Source: an uncultured Lachnospiraceae bacterium (lineage in GTDB: Bacteria; Bacillota; Clostridia; Lachnospirales; Lachnospiraceae). Taken from it: a stretch of 64,000 nt of DNA. Both the position numbers and the translations under genes were made by a program. The stretch lies in contig URQQ01000019.1 of assembly GCA_900549995.1 (NCBI GenBank), forward strand, positions 1 to 64,000, given 5' to 3'. Position 1 is the stretch's first letter; the number at the start of each line of letters is the position of its first letter. The notes beneath the pieces were generated by a model, which ran no database searches, was not told where the DNA came from, and worked only from the letters and a program-made list of their open reading frames with translations. This document shows positions 52,204 to 60,811 of this stretch, piece after piece.

Positions 52204-53121
52204 CTAATCATTATAGTGAACCCACTTCTTTTGCCCAATCATCTGGAATACTGTAATGATCATAATCATACACAGGAGCAATACTACAATCGATGCCCCA
52301 TACCCTTTATTGTTCTCGACAAATGCATACCGGTAGAATAAAAATACAAGGGACTGTGTCTTAGGCAGTGCGGGATTCTGTGTTCCGATAATCATAAAGA
52401 TAGAATCAAATACCTGAAAAGCCGCGATCACCCTGGTAATGACTACAAAGAATGTGGTGGGCGATATGAGAGGTACTGTAATACTTAAAAACTGTCTGAC
52501 CTCACTCGCACCATCAATCTGCGCTGCCTCATAGTAATCCCTCGGAATCTCCTGAAGCCCTGCAAGGAACAATACGAGATTGTAACCGATGACTGACCAT
52601 ATTCCTACAACTGCTACCGAGATGATTGCTATTTTCGGATCAGAAACCCAGTTTACCGATGGAAGTCCCATGAAATTCAATACATGGTTAATCAGACCAA
52701 ACTTAGAATTGTACAGCCACTTCCACACCATTGCAACTGCTGCAGGCGCTGCCACCATCGGAAGAAAATAAATTGCACGGAACGCAGATCTTCCTCTCAT
52801 TTTATGATTCAAAAGTACCGCAAGTATCAATGCAATAATAATGGAAAACGGTACCTCAAGCACTGCGTATTTTATAGTGTTCCATACAGCCTGCCATATT
52901 TTGGGGTCTGAGACCAGCCTCTCATAATTCGCCAGTCCGATAAACTCATTTCCTCTTCCGAAAGCACCTGTTTTAAAGAAGCTTTGGTAAATAGTCTGAA
53001 AGATGGGAATGATATTGAGCAGGATCAGCCCAAGCATTGTCGGTAAAATGAACATCCAGCCCCACAGGAATTCCTGTCTTCCCCGTTTTGATTTCTTTTG
53101 ACCTTTTTTAGATACCACCAT
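52204..53121 (-). CDS. ABC sugar transporter permease, MalF type
   Basis: This 305-residue CUT1 permease has six membrane segments and the EAA loop DYYEAAQIDGASEVRQFLSITVPL. The ATG at 53121 follows AAAGGAG; the frame continues to 53184 without a site, through an intercistronic hairpin. It pairs with the MalG-type permease and the upstream binding protein. Linkage to GH36 and MsmR-like regulators suggests raffinose/melibiose import. Confidence 0.92.
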   Translation of the reverse strand: MVVSKKGQKKSKRGRQEFLWGWMFILPTMLGLILLNIIPIFQTIYQSFFKTGAFGRGNEFIGLANYERLVSDPKIWQAVWNTIKYAVLEVPFSIIIALILAVLLNHKMRGRSAFRAIYFLPMVAAPAAVAMVWKWLYNSKFGLINHVLNFMGLPSVNWVSDPKIAIISVAVVGIWSVIGYNLVLFLAGLQEIPRDYYEAAQIDGASEVRQFLSITVPLISPTTFFVVITRVIAAFQVFDSIFMIIGTQNPALPKTQSLVFLFYRYAFVENNKGYGASIVVLLLCMIMIITVFQMIGQKKWVHYND

Positions 53122-53147
53122 TATAACGTCTCCTTTATTCAAGCACG

Positions 53148-53214
53148 CTCCGGCATGCTTGCCTGGCAGTGTAAAATGTTTCATGCTACACCATACCCAT
53201 GCAATCTGCCGGAG
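53148..53214 (-). repeat. intercistronic hairpin between binding protein and permease genes
   Basis: CTCCGGCA (53148-53155) and TGCCGGAG (53207-53214) pair around a 51-base loop region. Such hairpins commonly protect the 3' end of binding-protein mRNA so that it exceeds permease mRNA. No U-run is present. Confidence 0.55.
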
Positions 53215-53225
53215 GCTTTTTCTCT

Positions 53226-54521
53226 TTACTCTTCAGCTAATTTCTGGTTCATATCCTGAGCGATATCTTTGCAGACTTCTTCCATTGGTTTTGCTCCGTC
53301 CCAAGCGTCTACCATTTTTTCCAGTATCATCTGATACCATACCTGTGTATTTTTTGAATATGGGTACAATACTGCATTTTCACGCATATCCAGATATGGC
53401 TGCAGGTCGTATCCGTCCATTGATTTTACCCATGCATCTGAAGTTCCCTCATAAGCAGACATCGTAACTCCCAGCTCTGCCTGTTTTTCCTGCGCCTCTT
53501 TTGTACCAAGGTACTCGATCAGCTTCCATGCTTCTTCTGTATGTTCACCGCCAGCTGATGCAGACCATGCAAGTCCATTACACATTGATACTGCACCCTT
53601 TTCTCCTTTTGGCAGAGGGGCAATCGCAATATGTTCTTTCAGGTAATCATTCACACCAAGTTCAGATACCATCCATGACCCCTGGAATGTCATAGCTACA
53701 GTTCCTGCTTCCTGTAATGCCACTGTCTCATTGTCAGCCATAACCTGATATTCCGGCATGGATTTGTCATTGATAATATCTTCGATATATTTACATGCTT
53801 CCAGTGTCTTTGGATCATCAAATCCAGATTTTTTCTTATCATCACTGATTACATAGCCGCCATTCGCATAGATCGTTCCATACCATGATTCCTGATCACT
53901 TCCCGGCTTCATTGCGGTTCCATACTGGCTTCCGTCTTCTTTTGTCAGCTGTTTGGCAATGCTTCTGAAATCATCCCATGTCCAGTCTGCTGTCGGATAT
54001 GGAATACCGGCTTCATCAAACATATCTTTGTTATACCAGACTGCTGCTGTATCCACATCTTTTGGGACTCCAATCTGTTTTCCATCCTCATTCTGGTACA
54101 GCTCTACAATATCCTGTTGGTATTTATCCAGATCAATCTTGTCACTTTTTTCAATCTTATCTGTAAGGTCTAACAAAACGTCATCATACTGAGCATATGT
54201 ACCCACCTGCTGGGAATGCATCCAGAATACATCCGGCATATTCCCCCCGGTCGTTGCTGCTTCCAGCATTGTCCAGTAATCTTTCCATGGAGTAATCTGG
54301 ATATCTGTCTTAATCCCTGTTTCCTCCGTAAAATCAGCCATAATCTGTTTTAAACCTGGCTCCTGGTTCTTGTCCCATATAGCCACTGTAAGGGTAGTAT
54401 CAGAACTTTCCTTCTTCTCCTGATTACCAGATTCTGAGTCTTTTTTTCCCGATCCACATGCCGCCATTGATAATACCATTGCCGCCATAAGCACACTTGA
54501 CATTACTTTTTTGAATTTCAT
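53226..54521 (-). CDS. ABC sugar transporter substrate-binding lipoprotein
   Basis: This 431-residue extracellular solute-binding protein (CUT1, family 1) has a lipoprotein signal, with lipobox LSMAAC and Cys22 as the lipidated residue. A Ser/Asp/Lys linker and the binding domain follow, including the typical TLTVAIWDKNQEPGLKQI strand and the VAMTFQGSWMVSEL hinge. It heads the operon with the two permeases. The sugar is probably an alpha-galactoside, judged from the neighbours. Confidence 0.93.
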   Translation of the reverse strand: MKFKKVMSSVLMAAMVLSMAACGSGKKDSESGNQEKKESSDTTLTVAIWDKNQEPGLKQIMADFTEETGIKTDIQITPWKDYWTMLEAATTGGNMPDVFWMHSQQVGTYAQYDDVLLDLTDKIEKSDKIDLDKYQQDIVELYQNEDGKQIGVPKDVDTAAVWYNKDMFDEAGIPYPTADWTWDDFRSIAKQLTKEDGSQYGTAMKPGSDQESWYGTIYANGGYVISDDKKKSGFDDPKTLEACKYIEDIINDKSMPEYQVMADNETVALQEAGTVAMTFQGSWMVSELGVNDYLKEHIAIAPLPKGEKGAVSMCNGLAWSASAGGEHTEEAWKLIEYLGTKEAQEKQAELGVTMSAYEGTSDAWVKSMDGYDLQPYLDMRENAVLYPYSKNTQVWYQMILEKMVDAWDGAKPMEEVCKDIAQDMNQKLAEE

Positions 54522-54596
54522 AAAACAACCTCCTGAAATAATTTTGTTTATGAGCTCATACCTGAATAATTATTCTTTTCTTATATGCATAACCAT
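54522..54596 (-). other. untranslated leader of the binding-protein operon
   Basis: AT-rich leader between the promoter and the AGGAGGTTG ribosome site. No hairpin or riboswitch is recognised. Confidence 0.4.
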
Positions 54597-54658
54597 ATTA
54601 TAGGAATACATGTCATTTTGTTAAATGGTATTATGTGCATGTGATTTGTCATTTTGTT
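54597..54658 (-). promoter_or_regulatory. binding-protein operon promoter with AraC-type direct repeats
   Basis: On the minus strand TTAACA (54619-54624) and TATAAT (54597-54602) are 16 bases apart. On the plus strand TGTCATTTTGTT occurs twice in direct orientation (54611-54622 and 54647-54658), 36 bp apart, one copy overlapping the -35 box. This suits activation by an AraC/MsmR-like regulator. A separate exact repeat, ATGGTATTATGT, lies at 54625-54636 and again at 54812-54823. Confidence 0.65.
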
Positions 54659-54834
54659 GTTTTTCACTATTTTAAGACTATTTTTTGTAAATATTATATA
54701 TTTCTATGCTAGTTATTTTGTGATATATATACTATATTTTTCATTTTTCCTAAACATAAAGACATATTTAAACCACATAATCACATATTCATCTGTTATT
54801 TTCATCAAAACATGGTATTATGTAGAACCAATTC
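54659..54834. other. AT-rich intergenic stretch, no gene seen
   Basis: Very AT-rich sequence between the sugar-transport promoter and the next terminator. Apart from the second ATGGTATTATGT copy (54812-54823) I see no gene or structure in it. Confidence 0.4.
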
Positions 54835-54880
54835 ATTAAAACAGGCCGGAAATCTGAATTTCCGGCCTGTCCTTTTTTTA
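54835..54880. terminator. strong terminator hairpin after the C26 peptidase gene
   Basis: ACAGGCCGGAAAT and ATTTCCGGCCTGT form a perfect 13-bp stem with a 4-base loop. A seven-T run follows on the plus strand and TTTT on the minus strand. On the minus strand it ends the gene at 54907-55635. Confidence 0.85.
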
Positions 54881-54906
54881 TTCACTTTGTTATCTAATCT
54901 AAACCA

Positions 54907-55635
54907 CTAATTTCGTTTGCATTTCTCAACAAATGTCTGGAAAATCCTGCTCATTAAAGGATCTCCAAAACATGCCATCATTTCTGGATGCCACTGGATC
55001 CCTGCAATAAATGGTTCTCCAATCATTTCAATTCCTTCAATCACACCGTCTCTTGCCCATGCTGTCACAACAAACCCATCTGCCAGGTCCTTAATTGCCT
55101 GATGGTGATAACTGTTAACCATCAATTCACCGCCCACACATCTTCCGATAAAGCTGTCTTCGTCTGCCTTAATCACATGGGTAGGATGATTTCTCGGTGC
55201 CTCCTGCCAATGTTTATATACCCCTTTGTTTTGGGACGGAAGATCCTGATACAGTGTACCGCCAAATGCAATATTAATCAGCTGGTGTCCTTTGCATATT
55301 CCTAAAACAGGCTTTTTACTTTCATGGGCCTGGCGGACCATATGAATATAAAGCCTGTCAACGGATTCGTAACTTAACCCCTGCTCAGGAATCGGATCTT
55401 CCCCATACAAATTCGGAGCAATATCATGTCCTCCCGGAAGGAGAACACCATCTGCAAATTTGATCAGTTCGTAGCTGTCTTCCTCATTCATTACCGGTAC
55501 AATTACCGGAATTCCTCCTGCTGCCTCTATGCAGTCGATATAATCCTGATTAACAAACGGACGGTACATTCCCGTAAATACATGGTCCTCTACAATCATT
55601 GTGCTGGCTGGCATAGCTATTACTGGTTTTCTCAT
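54907..55635 (-). CDS. class I glutamine amidotransferase-like hydrolase (peptidase C26, PuuD-like)
   Basis: This 242-residue enzyme resembles gamma-glutamyl-gamma-aminobutyrate hydrolase. The Cys nucleophile is in LGICKGHQ, the oxyanion segment is LLPGGHDI, and the catalytic His-Glu are in GIQWHPEMM. The true gamma-glutamyl substrate is unknown. The ATG at 55635 follows CAGGAAAAAG. It lies downstream of the MsmK-type ATPase on the same strand, separated by a strong hairpin. Confidence 0.87.
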   Translation of the reverse strand: MRKPVIAMPASTMIVEDHVFTGMYRPFVNQDYIDCIEAAGGIPVIVPVMNEEDSYELIKFADGVLLPGGHDIAPNLYGEDPIPEQGLSYESVDRLYIHMVRQAHESKKPVLGICKGHQLINIAFGGTLYQDLPSQNKGVYKHWQEAPRNHPTHVIKADEDSFIGRCVGGELMVNSYHHQAIKDLADGFVVTAWARDGVIEGIEMIGEPFIAGIQWHPEMMACFGDPLMSRIFQTFVEKCKRN

Positions 55636-55683
55636 CTTTTTCCTGCCTTCCCTCTTTGGTAATATTACTTCCTCCAATCACCA

Positions 55684-55715
55684 GACAGGGGCAGGATTTC
55701 CATCCTGCCCCTGTC
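55684..55715. repeat. perfect hairpin between msmK-type and C26 genes
   Basis: GACAGGGGCAGGA pairs with TCCTGCCCCTGTC (13 bp, 6-base loop). No U-run follows on either strand, so it may be an mRNA stability element or weak terminator rather than a strong terminator. Confidence 0.65.
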
Positions 55716-55743
55716 TCTATCGCTGCAAACCCGGAATATCTTC

Positions 55744-56856
55744 CTAGTTTGTAATAGCTAATTCTGTTTCTTTATCGAATACGTGAATCTTCTCTGCATC
55801 AAATGCAAATCTCACTGTATCGCCTGTTCTTGCTGTTGTTCTTGGGTCAACTCTTGCTGTCATGCTTGCGCCTTCGTAATCGAAGTATAAGTTAACTTCT
55901 GCACCTAACATCTCGTATACACGAATCTGTGCTTCAATTACTGTGTTTGGTGAAGATTCGATAAACATCTGCTCATCATGTACATCTTCCGGACGGATTC
56001 CAAGTACAACTTTCTTTCCGTCATATCCGCCGTCTGCCAGTTTCTTAGCTTTTGCCGGAGGAAGTTCGATTGCTGTAGGACCTACATCAAGAACTACTTT
56101 TCCGCCTGCAACTTTACATGTTGCATCAACGAAGTTCATCTGTGGTGATCCGATAAATCCAGCAACGAATAAATTACATGGCTCATCATACAATTTTCTA
56201 GGTGAATCTACCTGCTGAACAATACCAGCATTCATAACTACGATTCTTGTACCAAGTGTCATAGCCTCTACCTGGTCATGTGTTACATAGATGATTGTAC
56301 TTCCTAATCTCTGGTGAAGTTTAGAGATCTCAATACGCATCTGGCCTCTTAACTTGGCATCCAGGTTTGATAACGGCTCATCCATAAGGAATACCTTAGG
56401 ATCACGGACAATTGCACGTCCCATAGCAACACGCTGTCTCTGTCCACCTGATAAAGCCTTTGGTTTACGGTCAAGCAGTGGCTCCAGATCAAGAATTTTA
56501 GCTGCTTCATGTACCATTTTATCAATCTCAGCTTTTGGTACTTTTCTTAATTTCAGACCAAATGCCATGTTATCATATACTGTCATATGAGGATACAGAG
56601 CGTAGTTCTGGAATACCATCGCGATATCTCTGTCTTTTGGTTCTACATCATTTACAACTCTGTCTCCGATTCTTAACTCTCCGGAAGAGATTTCTTCCAG
56701 ACCGGCAACCATACGAAGTGTTGTAGATTTACCGCATCCTGATGGTCCTACGAAGATGATGAATTCTTTATCTTCGATTTCAAGATTGAAATCTTTAACT
56801 GCCTCAAATCCGTTTGGATATGTTTTATTAATGTGTTTAAGTGATAAACTTGCCAT
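55744..56856 (-). CDS. msmK: ABC sugar-import ATPase, MsmK/UgpC type
   Basis: This 370-residue ATPase energises CUT1 sugar importers. It has Walker A GPSGCGKST (38-46), Q-loop VFQNYALYPHM, signature LSGGQRQRVAMGRA, Walker B VFLMDEPLSNLD and switch THDQ. A C-terminal regulatory OB-fold domain (about 240-365) follows. Firmicutes often use one such ATPase for several importers, so it may serve transporters elsewhere as well as the one at 51.4-54.5 kb. It has its own leader of about 200 bases with no clear structure. Confidence 0.94.
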   Translation of the reverse strand: MASLSLKHINKTYPNGFEAVKDFNLEIEDKEFIIFVGPSGCGKSTTLRMVAGLEEISSGELRIGDRVVNDVEPKDRDIAMVFQNYALYPHMTVYDNMAFGLKLRKVPKAEIDKMVHEAAKILDLEPLLDRKPKALSGGQRQRVAMGRAIVRDPKVFLMDEPLSNLDAKLRGQMRIEISKLHQRLGSTIIYVTHDQVEAMTLGTRIVVMNAGIVQQVDSPRKLYDEPCNLFVAGFIGSPQMNFVDATCKVAGGKVVLDVGPTAIELPPAKAKKLADGGYDGKKVVLGIRPEDVHDEQMFIESSPNTVIEAQIRVYEMLGAEVNLYFDYEGASMTARVDPRTTARTGDTVRFAFDAEKIHVFDKETELAITN

Positions 56857-57067
56857 TTTAGATCGTTCCTCCTAAAAATTATTGTTTATAGTTCCGTTGT
56901 TTTGCTATCTAGGTTAGAGTATATATAAAAAAAGCTTTTGGGTCTATGACCGAGTTGAACAAATTTTTCGTGAATCTCTATACAAACTGCCTAAATAAAT
57001 CTGGGAACTCTCTGTCCGGTAGATATACTGACGAAAATACGGCTCCTTCTTTCGTGCGGACTGCCCA

Positions 57068-57904
57068 TTAGAGAAGAGCCTGATAAACATCGCGTTTACT
57101 GATCCCCCGGTCTTTCGCCACCTTTTTCATTGCCTCTTTTTTCTCTGTTCCCTGGCTCATATAGTAATCCATATGATCTTTGAGCGTCATTTTTTCCCAC
57201 TCTGCCCGGCTTTCACTCTCGATCTGTGCTCTGCTCTTCCCCTCGATCACAAGAACACACTCACCTTTTGCAGCATTTGACTCATAATAACTGCAGGCCT
57301 TGGACAACGTTGTGAGAAACGCTGTCTCATGCTTTTTCGTAAGTTCCCGGCATACTGTGATGTTCCTGTCACCAAGTGCATTTAAAAGCTCATTTAACGT
57401 CTTTAACAGCCTGTGGGGCGCCTCATATACAACCAATGTCCTGGTCTCTTCTTTCATCTCCAAAAGAACCGCCTGGCGTTCCTTTTTGTCTGAAGGAAGA
57501 AATGCCTCAAAGGAAAATCTTCTCGTCGGCCTTCCGGAGATTGTAAGCGCTGTGATACAGGCACATGCCCCCGGAAGAGCAGTCACTGCAATTCCTGCCT
57601 CGTGGCACATACTTACCAGTTCCTCCCCCGGATCAGAGATCCCCGGAGTCCCGGCATCTGTAATCAGCGCCACCGTCATTCCGTCCAGCATTTTTTCTAC
57701 AAGTTTCTGACCTTTTTCAATCTTATTATACTCATGATAACTGGTCATCGGAGTTTTAATCTCAAAATGATTTAAAAGTTTTATACTGTTTCTTGTATCT
57801 TCAGCCGCAATCAGGTCAGCTTCTTTTAAAATGCGCAGTGCACGCAAGGTAATGTCTTCCAGGTTACCTATTGGGGTTGCACACAGATATAACATTCCTT
57901 TCAT
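57068..57904 (-). CDS. rsmI: 16S rRNA (cytidine1402-2'-O)-methyltransferase
   Basis: This 278-residue SAM-dependent methyltransferase modifies C1402 in the ribosomal decoding centre. It opens LYLCATPIGNLEDITLRAL and has AEDTRNSIKLLNHF and ITDAGTPGISDPG, all RsmI signatures. The start overlaps the upstream methyltransferase stop by 4 bases (ATGA). This is the order seen in the Bacillus yabB-yabC cluster. Confidence 0.95.
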   Translation of the reverse strand: MKGMLYLCATPIGNLEDITLRALRILKEADLIAAEDTRNSIKLLNHFEIKTPMTSYHEYNKIEKGQKLVEKMLDGMTVALITDAGTPGISDPGEELVSMCHEAGIAVTALPGACACITALTISGRPTRRFSFEAFLPSDKKERQAVLLEMKEETRTLVVYEAPHRLLKTLNELLNALGDRNITVCRELTKKHETAFLTTLSKACSYYESNAAKGECVLVIEGKSRAQIESESRAEWEKMTLKDHMDYYMSQGTEKKEAMKKVAKDRGISKRDVYQALL

Positions 57905-58659
57905 GACTGTCCCCTTTCTTTCATCAGACCATACATCTTCAATAATTCTTCCGTATAAGATCCATCCTTCTCATATACAATCAGCGGCGGCTCTACCGTC
58001 ATCCGCGGCTTCGCCCCTTTCATTCCCTCTACAAGAACCATATTAGGCTCTTTATCAGCAAATGGGTAAACCAGTCTCATCCGTTTGGGTTCCAGTCCAT
58101 ATTTCTGCATTTCTGACAGGATTTCAGCCAGTCTGAACGGACGGTGGACCATATAAAATCTGCCTTTTGGTTTCAGAATCTTTGCACTTTCTCTCAGAAC
58201 ATCTGACAGACTGCACAGTACCTCATGTCTGGCAATTGCCTTTGCATTTTCCGGATTTGTAAGCCCATGCTGGCTGACCATATAAGGCGGATTCGTTGTT
58301 ATGACGTCAAAAGAGACAGTACCAAATATAGTGGCTGCCTCTTTGATATCTCCTGTTACAATCTCAACCTTATTTTCCAGATGATTCAGTGCCGCACTCC
58401 TTCTGGCCATGTCGGCACTTTCTTCCTGAATTTCAAGACCTTTAAAATATGTTCCCTCTGTTTTTGCTTCCAGAAGAATCGGCAGAATTCCCGTTCCGGT
58501 TCCAAGATCAAGCACGGTCTCTCCCTTTTTTACCTTCGCAAATGAGGATAAAAGTACTGCGTCAATTCCAAAACAGAACTTTCCAGGATTTTGTATGATC
58601 TGATAACCTTTGATTTGTAAATCATCCAGCCTCTCTTCAGACTTAAGATTATGCGTCAT
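57901..58659 (-). CDS. tRNA1(Val) (adenine37-N6)-methyltransferase family protein (YabB-like)
   Basis: This 252-residue Rossmann-fold methyltransferase has SAM motif VLDLGTGTGILPILL and the NPPY catalytic motif (TTNPPYM), which marks N6-adenine methyltransferases. Length and neighbours match YabB/TrmN6. The N-terminal GYQIIQNPGKFCFGIDAVLLSSF is typical. It overlaps ricT by 11 bases and rsmI by 4, so all three are coupled. Confidence 0.9.
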   Translation of the reverse strand: MTHNLKSEERLDDLQIKGYQIIQNPGKFCFGIDAVLLSSFAKVKKGETVLDLGTGTGILPILLEAKTEGTYFKGLEIQEESADMARRSAALNHLENKVEIVTGDIKEAATIFGTVSFDVITTNPPYMVSQHGLTNPENAKAIARHEVLCSLSDVLRESAKILKPKGRFYMVHRPFRLAEILSEMQKYGLEPKRMRLVYPFADKEPNMVLVEGMKGAKPRMTVEPPLIVYEKDGSYTEELLKMYGLMKERGQS

Positions 58660-59560
58660 CTAATTTTGATTTCCCTTCTCCTTTTTCCAGATCCTTCAGC
58701 TGCTTCAGCTCTTCTTTTGAAAGCTTTACATCATTTTTGCGGCGTTTCGGTCTGAAACTTAACTCGTCTACTTTATATTCACGGATTTCTTTTTCATCAT
58801 TATCCAGTGTCACAATCGCTTTCACGGTCTGCCTTAAGACACTTACACTTGTCACCTCACCCTGAAGCCCTTCCGGCGTCTTCACCCGGTCTCCAAGGGC
58901 AGGAAGACGGCTGTTCAGTTCCTCATATGTCTCCTGTTCATTGGTCAGGCAGCACATCAGCCTTCCACACACACCTGATATCTTTGTAGGATTCAGTGAA
59001 AGATTCTGTTCTTTTGCCATCTTGATCGACACCGGCGCAAATTCCGGCAGATAACTGTTACAGCATAATTCTCTTCCGCAAATTCCGATTCCGCCTCTGA
59101 TTTTCGTCTCGTCTCTTACTCCAATCTGTCGAAGCTCAATCCTTGTACGGAACACAGATGCCAGATCCTTCACCAGTTCACGGAAATCAATTCTTCCATC
59201 AGCCGTAAAATAAAATAATACTTTATTATTATCAAATGTATATTCCGCATCGATCAGCTTCATCTCAAGTCCATGTTTTCTGATCTTCTGAAGGCAGATT
59301 TCAAATGCTTCTTTTTCTTTTTCCCTGTTTTTTTCTTCCGTTCTCTTATCTTCTTCTGTTGCAATACGTATGACTGACTTCAGAGGCTGTGTTACTTCCT
59401 CATCCTCAATCTCTTTCAGTCCCATCACAACCCTTCCGTATTCCACTCCTCTGGCTGTCTCTACAATAACGTCTTCACCTTTATTGATATGGTATTTGCC
59501 CGGAGCGAAATAATAGATTTTTCCCGCTTTCCGGAATCTTACACCAATTACTTTCGTCAT
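58649..59560 (-). CDS. ricT: RicT/YaaT (PSP1 C-terminal domain protein)
   Basis: This 303-residue protein belongs to the PSP1/YaaT family. In Bacillus it joins RicA and RicF in an iron-sulfur complex that guides RNase Y mRNA cleavage and affects sporulation and competence. The cysteine motifs CGRELCCNSY and CGRLMCC are intact, and the PSP1 domain spans about 15-180. It sits between holB and the yabB-like gene, as in Bacillus. Whether RicA/RicF partners exist is not visible here. Confidence 0.92.
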   Translation of the reverse strand: MTKVIGVRFRKAGKIYYFAPGKYHINKGEDVIVETARGVEYGRVVMGLKEIEDEEVTQPLKSVIRIATEEDKRTEEKNREKEKEAFEICLQKIRKHGLEMKLIDAEYTFDNNKVLFYFTADGRIDFRELVKDLASVFRTRIELRQIGVRDETKIRGGIGICGRELCCNSYLPEFAPVSIKMAKEQNLSLNPTKISGVCGRLMCCLTNEQETYEELNSRLPALGDRVKTPEGLQGEVTSVSVLRQTVKAIVTLDNDEKEIREYKVDELSFRPKRRKNDVKLSKEELKQLKDLEKGEGKSKLDDA

Positions 59561-59563
59561 AAT

Positions 59564-60559
59564 TTAATTCTCCTTTATCGTAAGGAATAATAATTCCATT
59601 ACCAATTCAAAATTCACATTCGCTTTCAGACGTGCTTTCGCCTTCTCAAGGCTGTCAAGAATCAGTTCAATTCCTTCATAAGAACTTTTCCTTGCACGTT
59701 CCTCAATATAATTCATCTGATCGCCAAATACGACCCTGTCAATGTTCCTTGTTGCTTTATAAATCAGAACATCACGGAACCATACCATAATAATATCCAG
59801 ATAATCAGTAATCTCGATTTTATAAGCAGTCACTCTTTTTACAGCCGAGATAATTTCACTGATTTCCATCTCATCAATATATTTCAGAAGCTGAATTGCA
59901 TCTTCCTTGATTTCATTAAAATGTTCAGATGTAGCAAGCATGATTGCCTTGCCCATATTCCCCTGGGCAAACGCAGCGCAGAGATCCGCCTTATAATCCG
60001 GAATCTCCATCTGCTCCATCAGATATTTTTTCACAAGAGTATCCTTGATATTGCGCAGTTTTAATATAACACACCTGGATGTGATTGTCTGAAGCAGGCT
60101 TTCCGCATTCTCAGTCAGCAGCATGATGACTGCATATTCCGGCGGCTCTTCAATGGTTTTTAAAATTGCATTCTGAGCCTGTACTGTCATAAGGTCGGCC
60201 TCGGGGACAATGTAAATTTTATATTTTCCATTGTATGGTTTGATCATGATATCATCGTTGATCTGCCTTCGAACATCGTCTACGCTGATGCTGTTTGGCT
60301 TCTCATGAGTCACTCTGATGACATCCGGATGATTGCCGCTGTCTACCTGTCTGCAGTCACGGCATTTTCCGCATGGATCCTGTCCATGATGTTCGCACTG
60401 CAGTGTCATCGCAAATAAATTCGCAAGCATTTTCTTGCCTGAACCTCTTTCCCCGTTCAGGATATATGCATGAGACACCTTATCCTGTTCTACTGCGGTC
60501 TGTATATAATTAATTAAATCTTTATGTCCTACAACATCTTTAAAGCTATTCATAGTCAT
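59564..60559 (-). CDS. holB: DNA polymerase III delta' subunit
   Basis: This 331-residue clamp-loader subunit has an AAA+ domain with P-loop GERGSGKKM (about 36-44), the zinc-binding cysteines in CEHHGQDPCGKCRDC, and sensor motif IEEPPEYAVIML. The C-terminal collar follows. It loads the beta clamp with DnaX and HolA. It is 3 bases upstream of ricT. Start choice between ATG 60559 and ATG 60553 is open; the first is closer to the AGGATGG site. Confidence 0.93.
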   Translation of the reverse strand: MTMNSFKDVVGHKDLINYIQTAVEQDKVSHAYILNGERGSGKKMLANLFAMTLQCEHHGQDPCGKCRDCRQVDSGNHPDVIRVTHEKPNSISVDDVRRQINDDIMIKPYNGKYKIYIVPEADLMTVQAQNAILKTIEEPPEYAVIMLLTENAESLLQTITSRCVILKLRNIKDTLVKKYLMEQMEIPDYKADLCAAFAQGNMGKAIMLATSEHFNEIKEDAIQLLKYIDEMEISEIISAVKRVTAYKIEITDYLDIIMVWFRDVLIYKATRNIDRVVFGDQMNYIEERARKSSYEGIELILDSLEKAKARLKANVNFELVMELLFLTIKEN

Positions 60560-60601
60560 ACCATCCTGTTTTTACTTTTGAATTTACTGGCTCTCCGGGA
60601 C

Positions 60602-60784
60602 GGTTATCGGCGCGAGGCGGGATAACCTGGGGACTCTCGCCGGGAGTGAAGGGAGGAGGGATTCAAGGCGTCCGCTCCGAACGTACACTTCAGGAACAAA
60701 GTTCCTTCAGTGTTCGTTGCACTCACATAGGTTTATAGAGAAAGCTTTTTGTCTGCAGGCAGCCAACAGCTTTTTCTATAAACC
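60602..60784. repeat. three consecutive inverted repeats
   Basis: In order: GGTTATC/GATAACC (60602-60627); AACGTACACTTCAGGAAC (60680-60697) with GTTCCTTCAGTGTTCGTT (60701-60718), 18-base arms with 3 mismatches; and GGTTTATAGAGAAAGCT (60730-60746) with AGCTTTTTCTATAAACC (60768-60784), 17-base arms with one mismatch. They fill the 252-base gap between holB and the kinase gene. No coding frame is evident. Confidence 0.7.
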
Positions 60785-60811
60785 TGCGTTCGTCGCTATG
60801 CGTTCATTATA

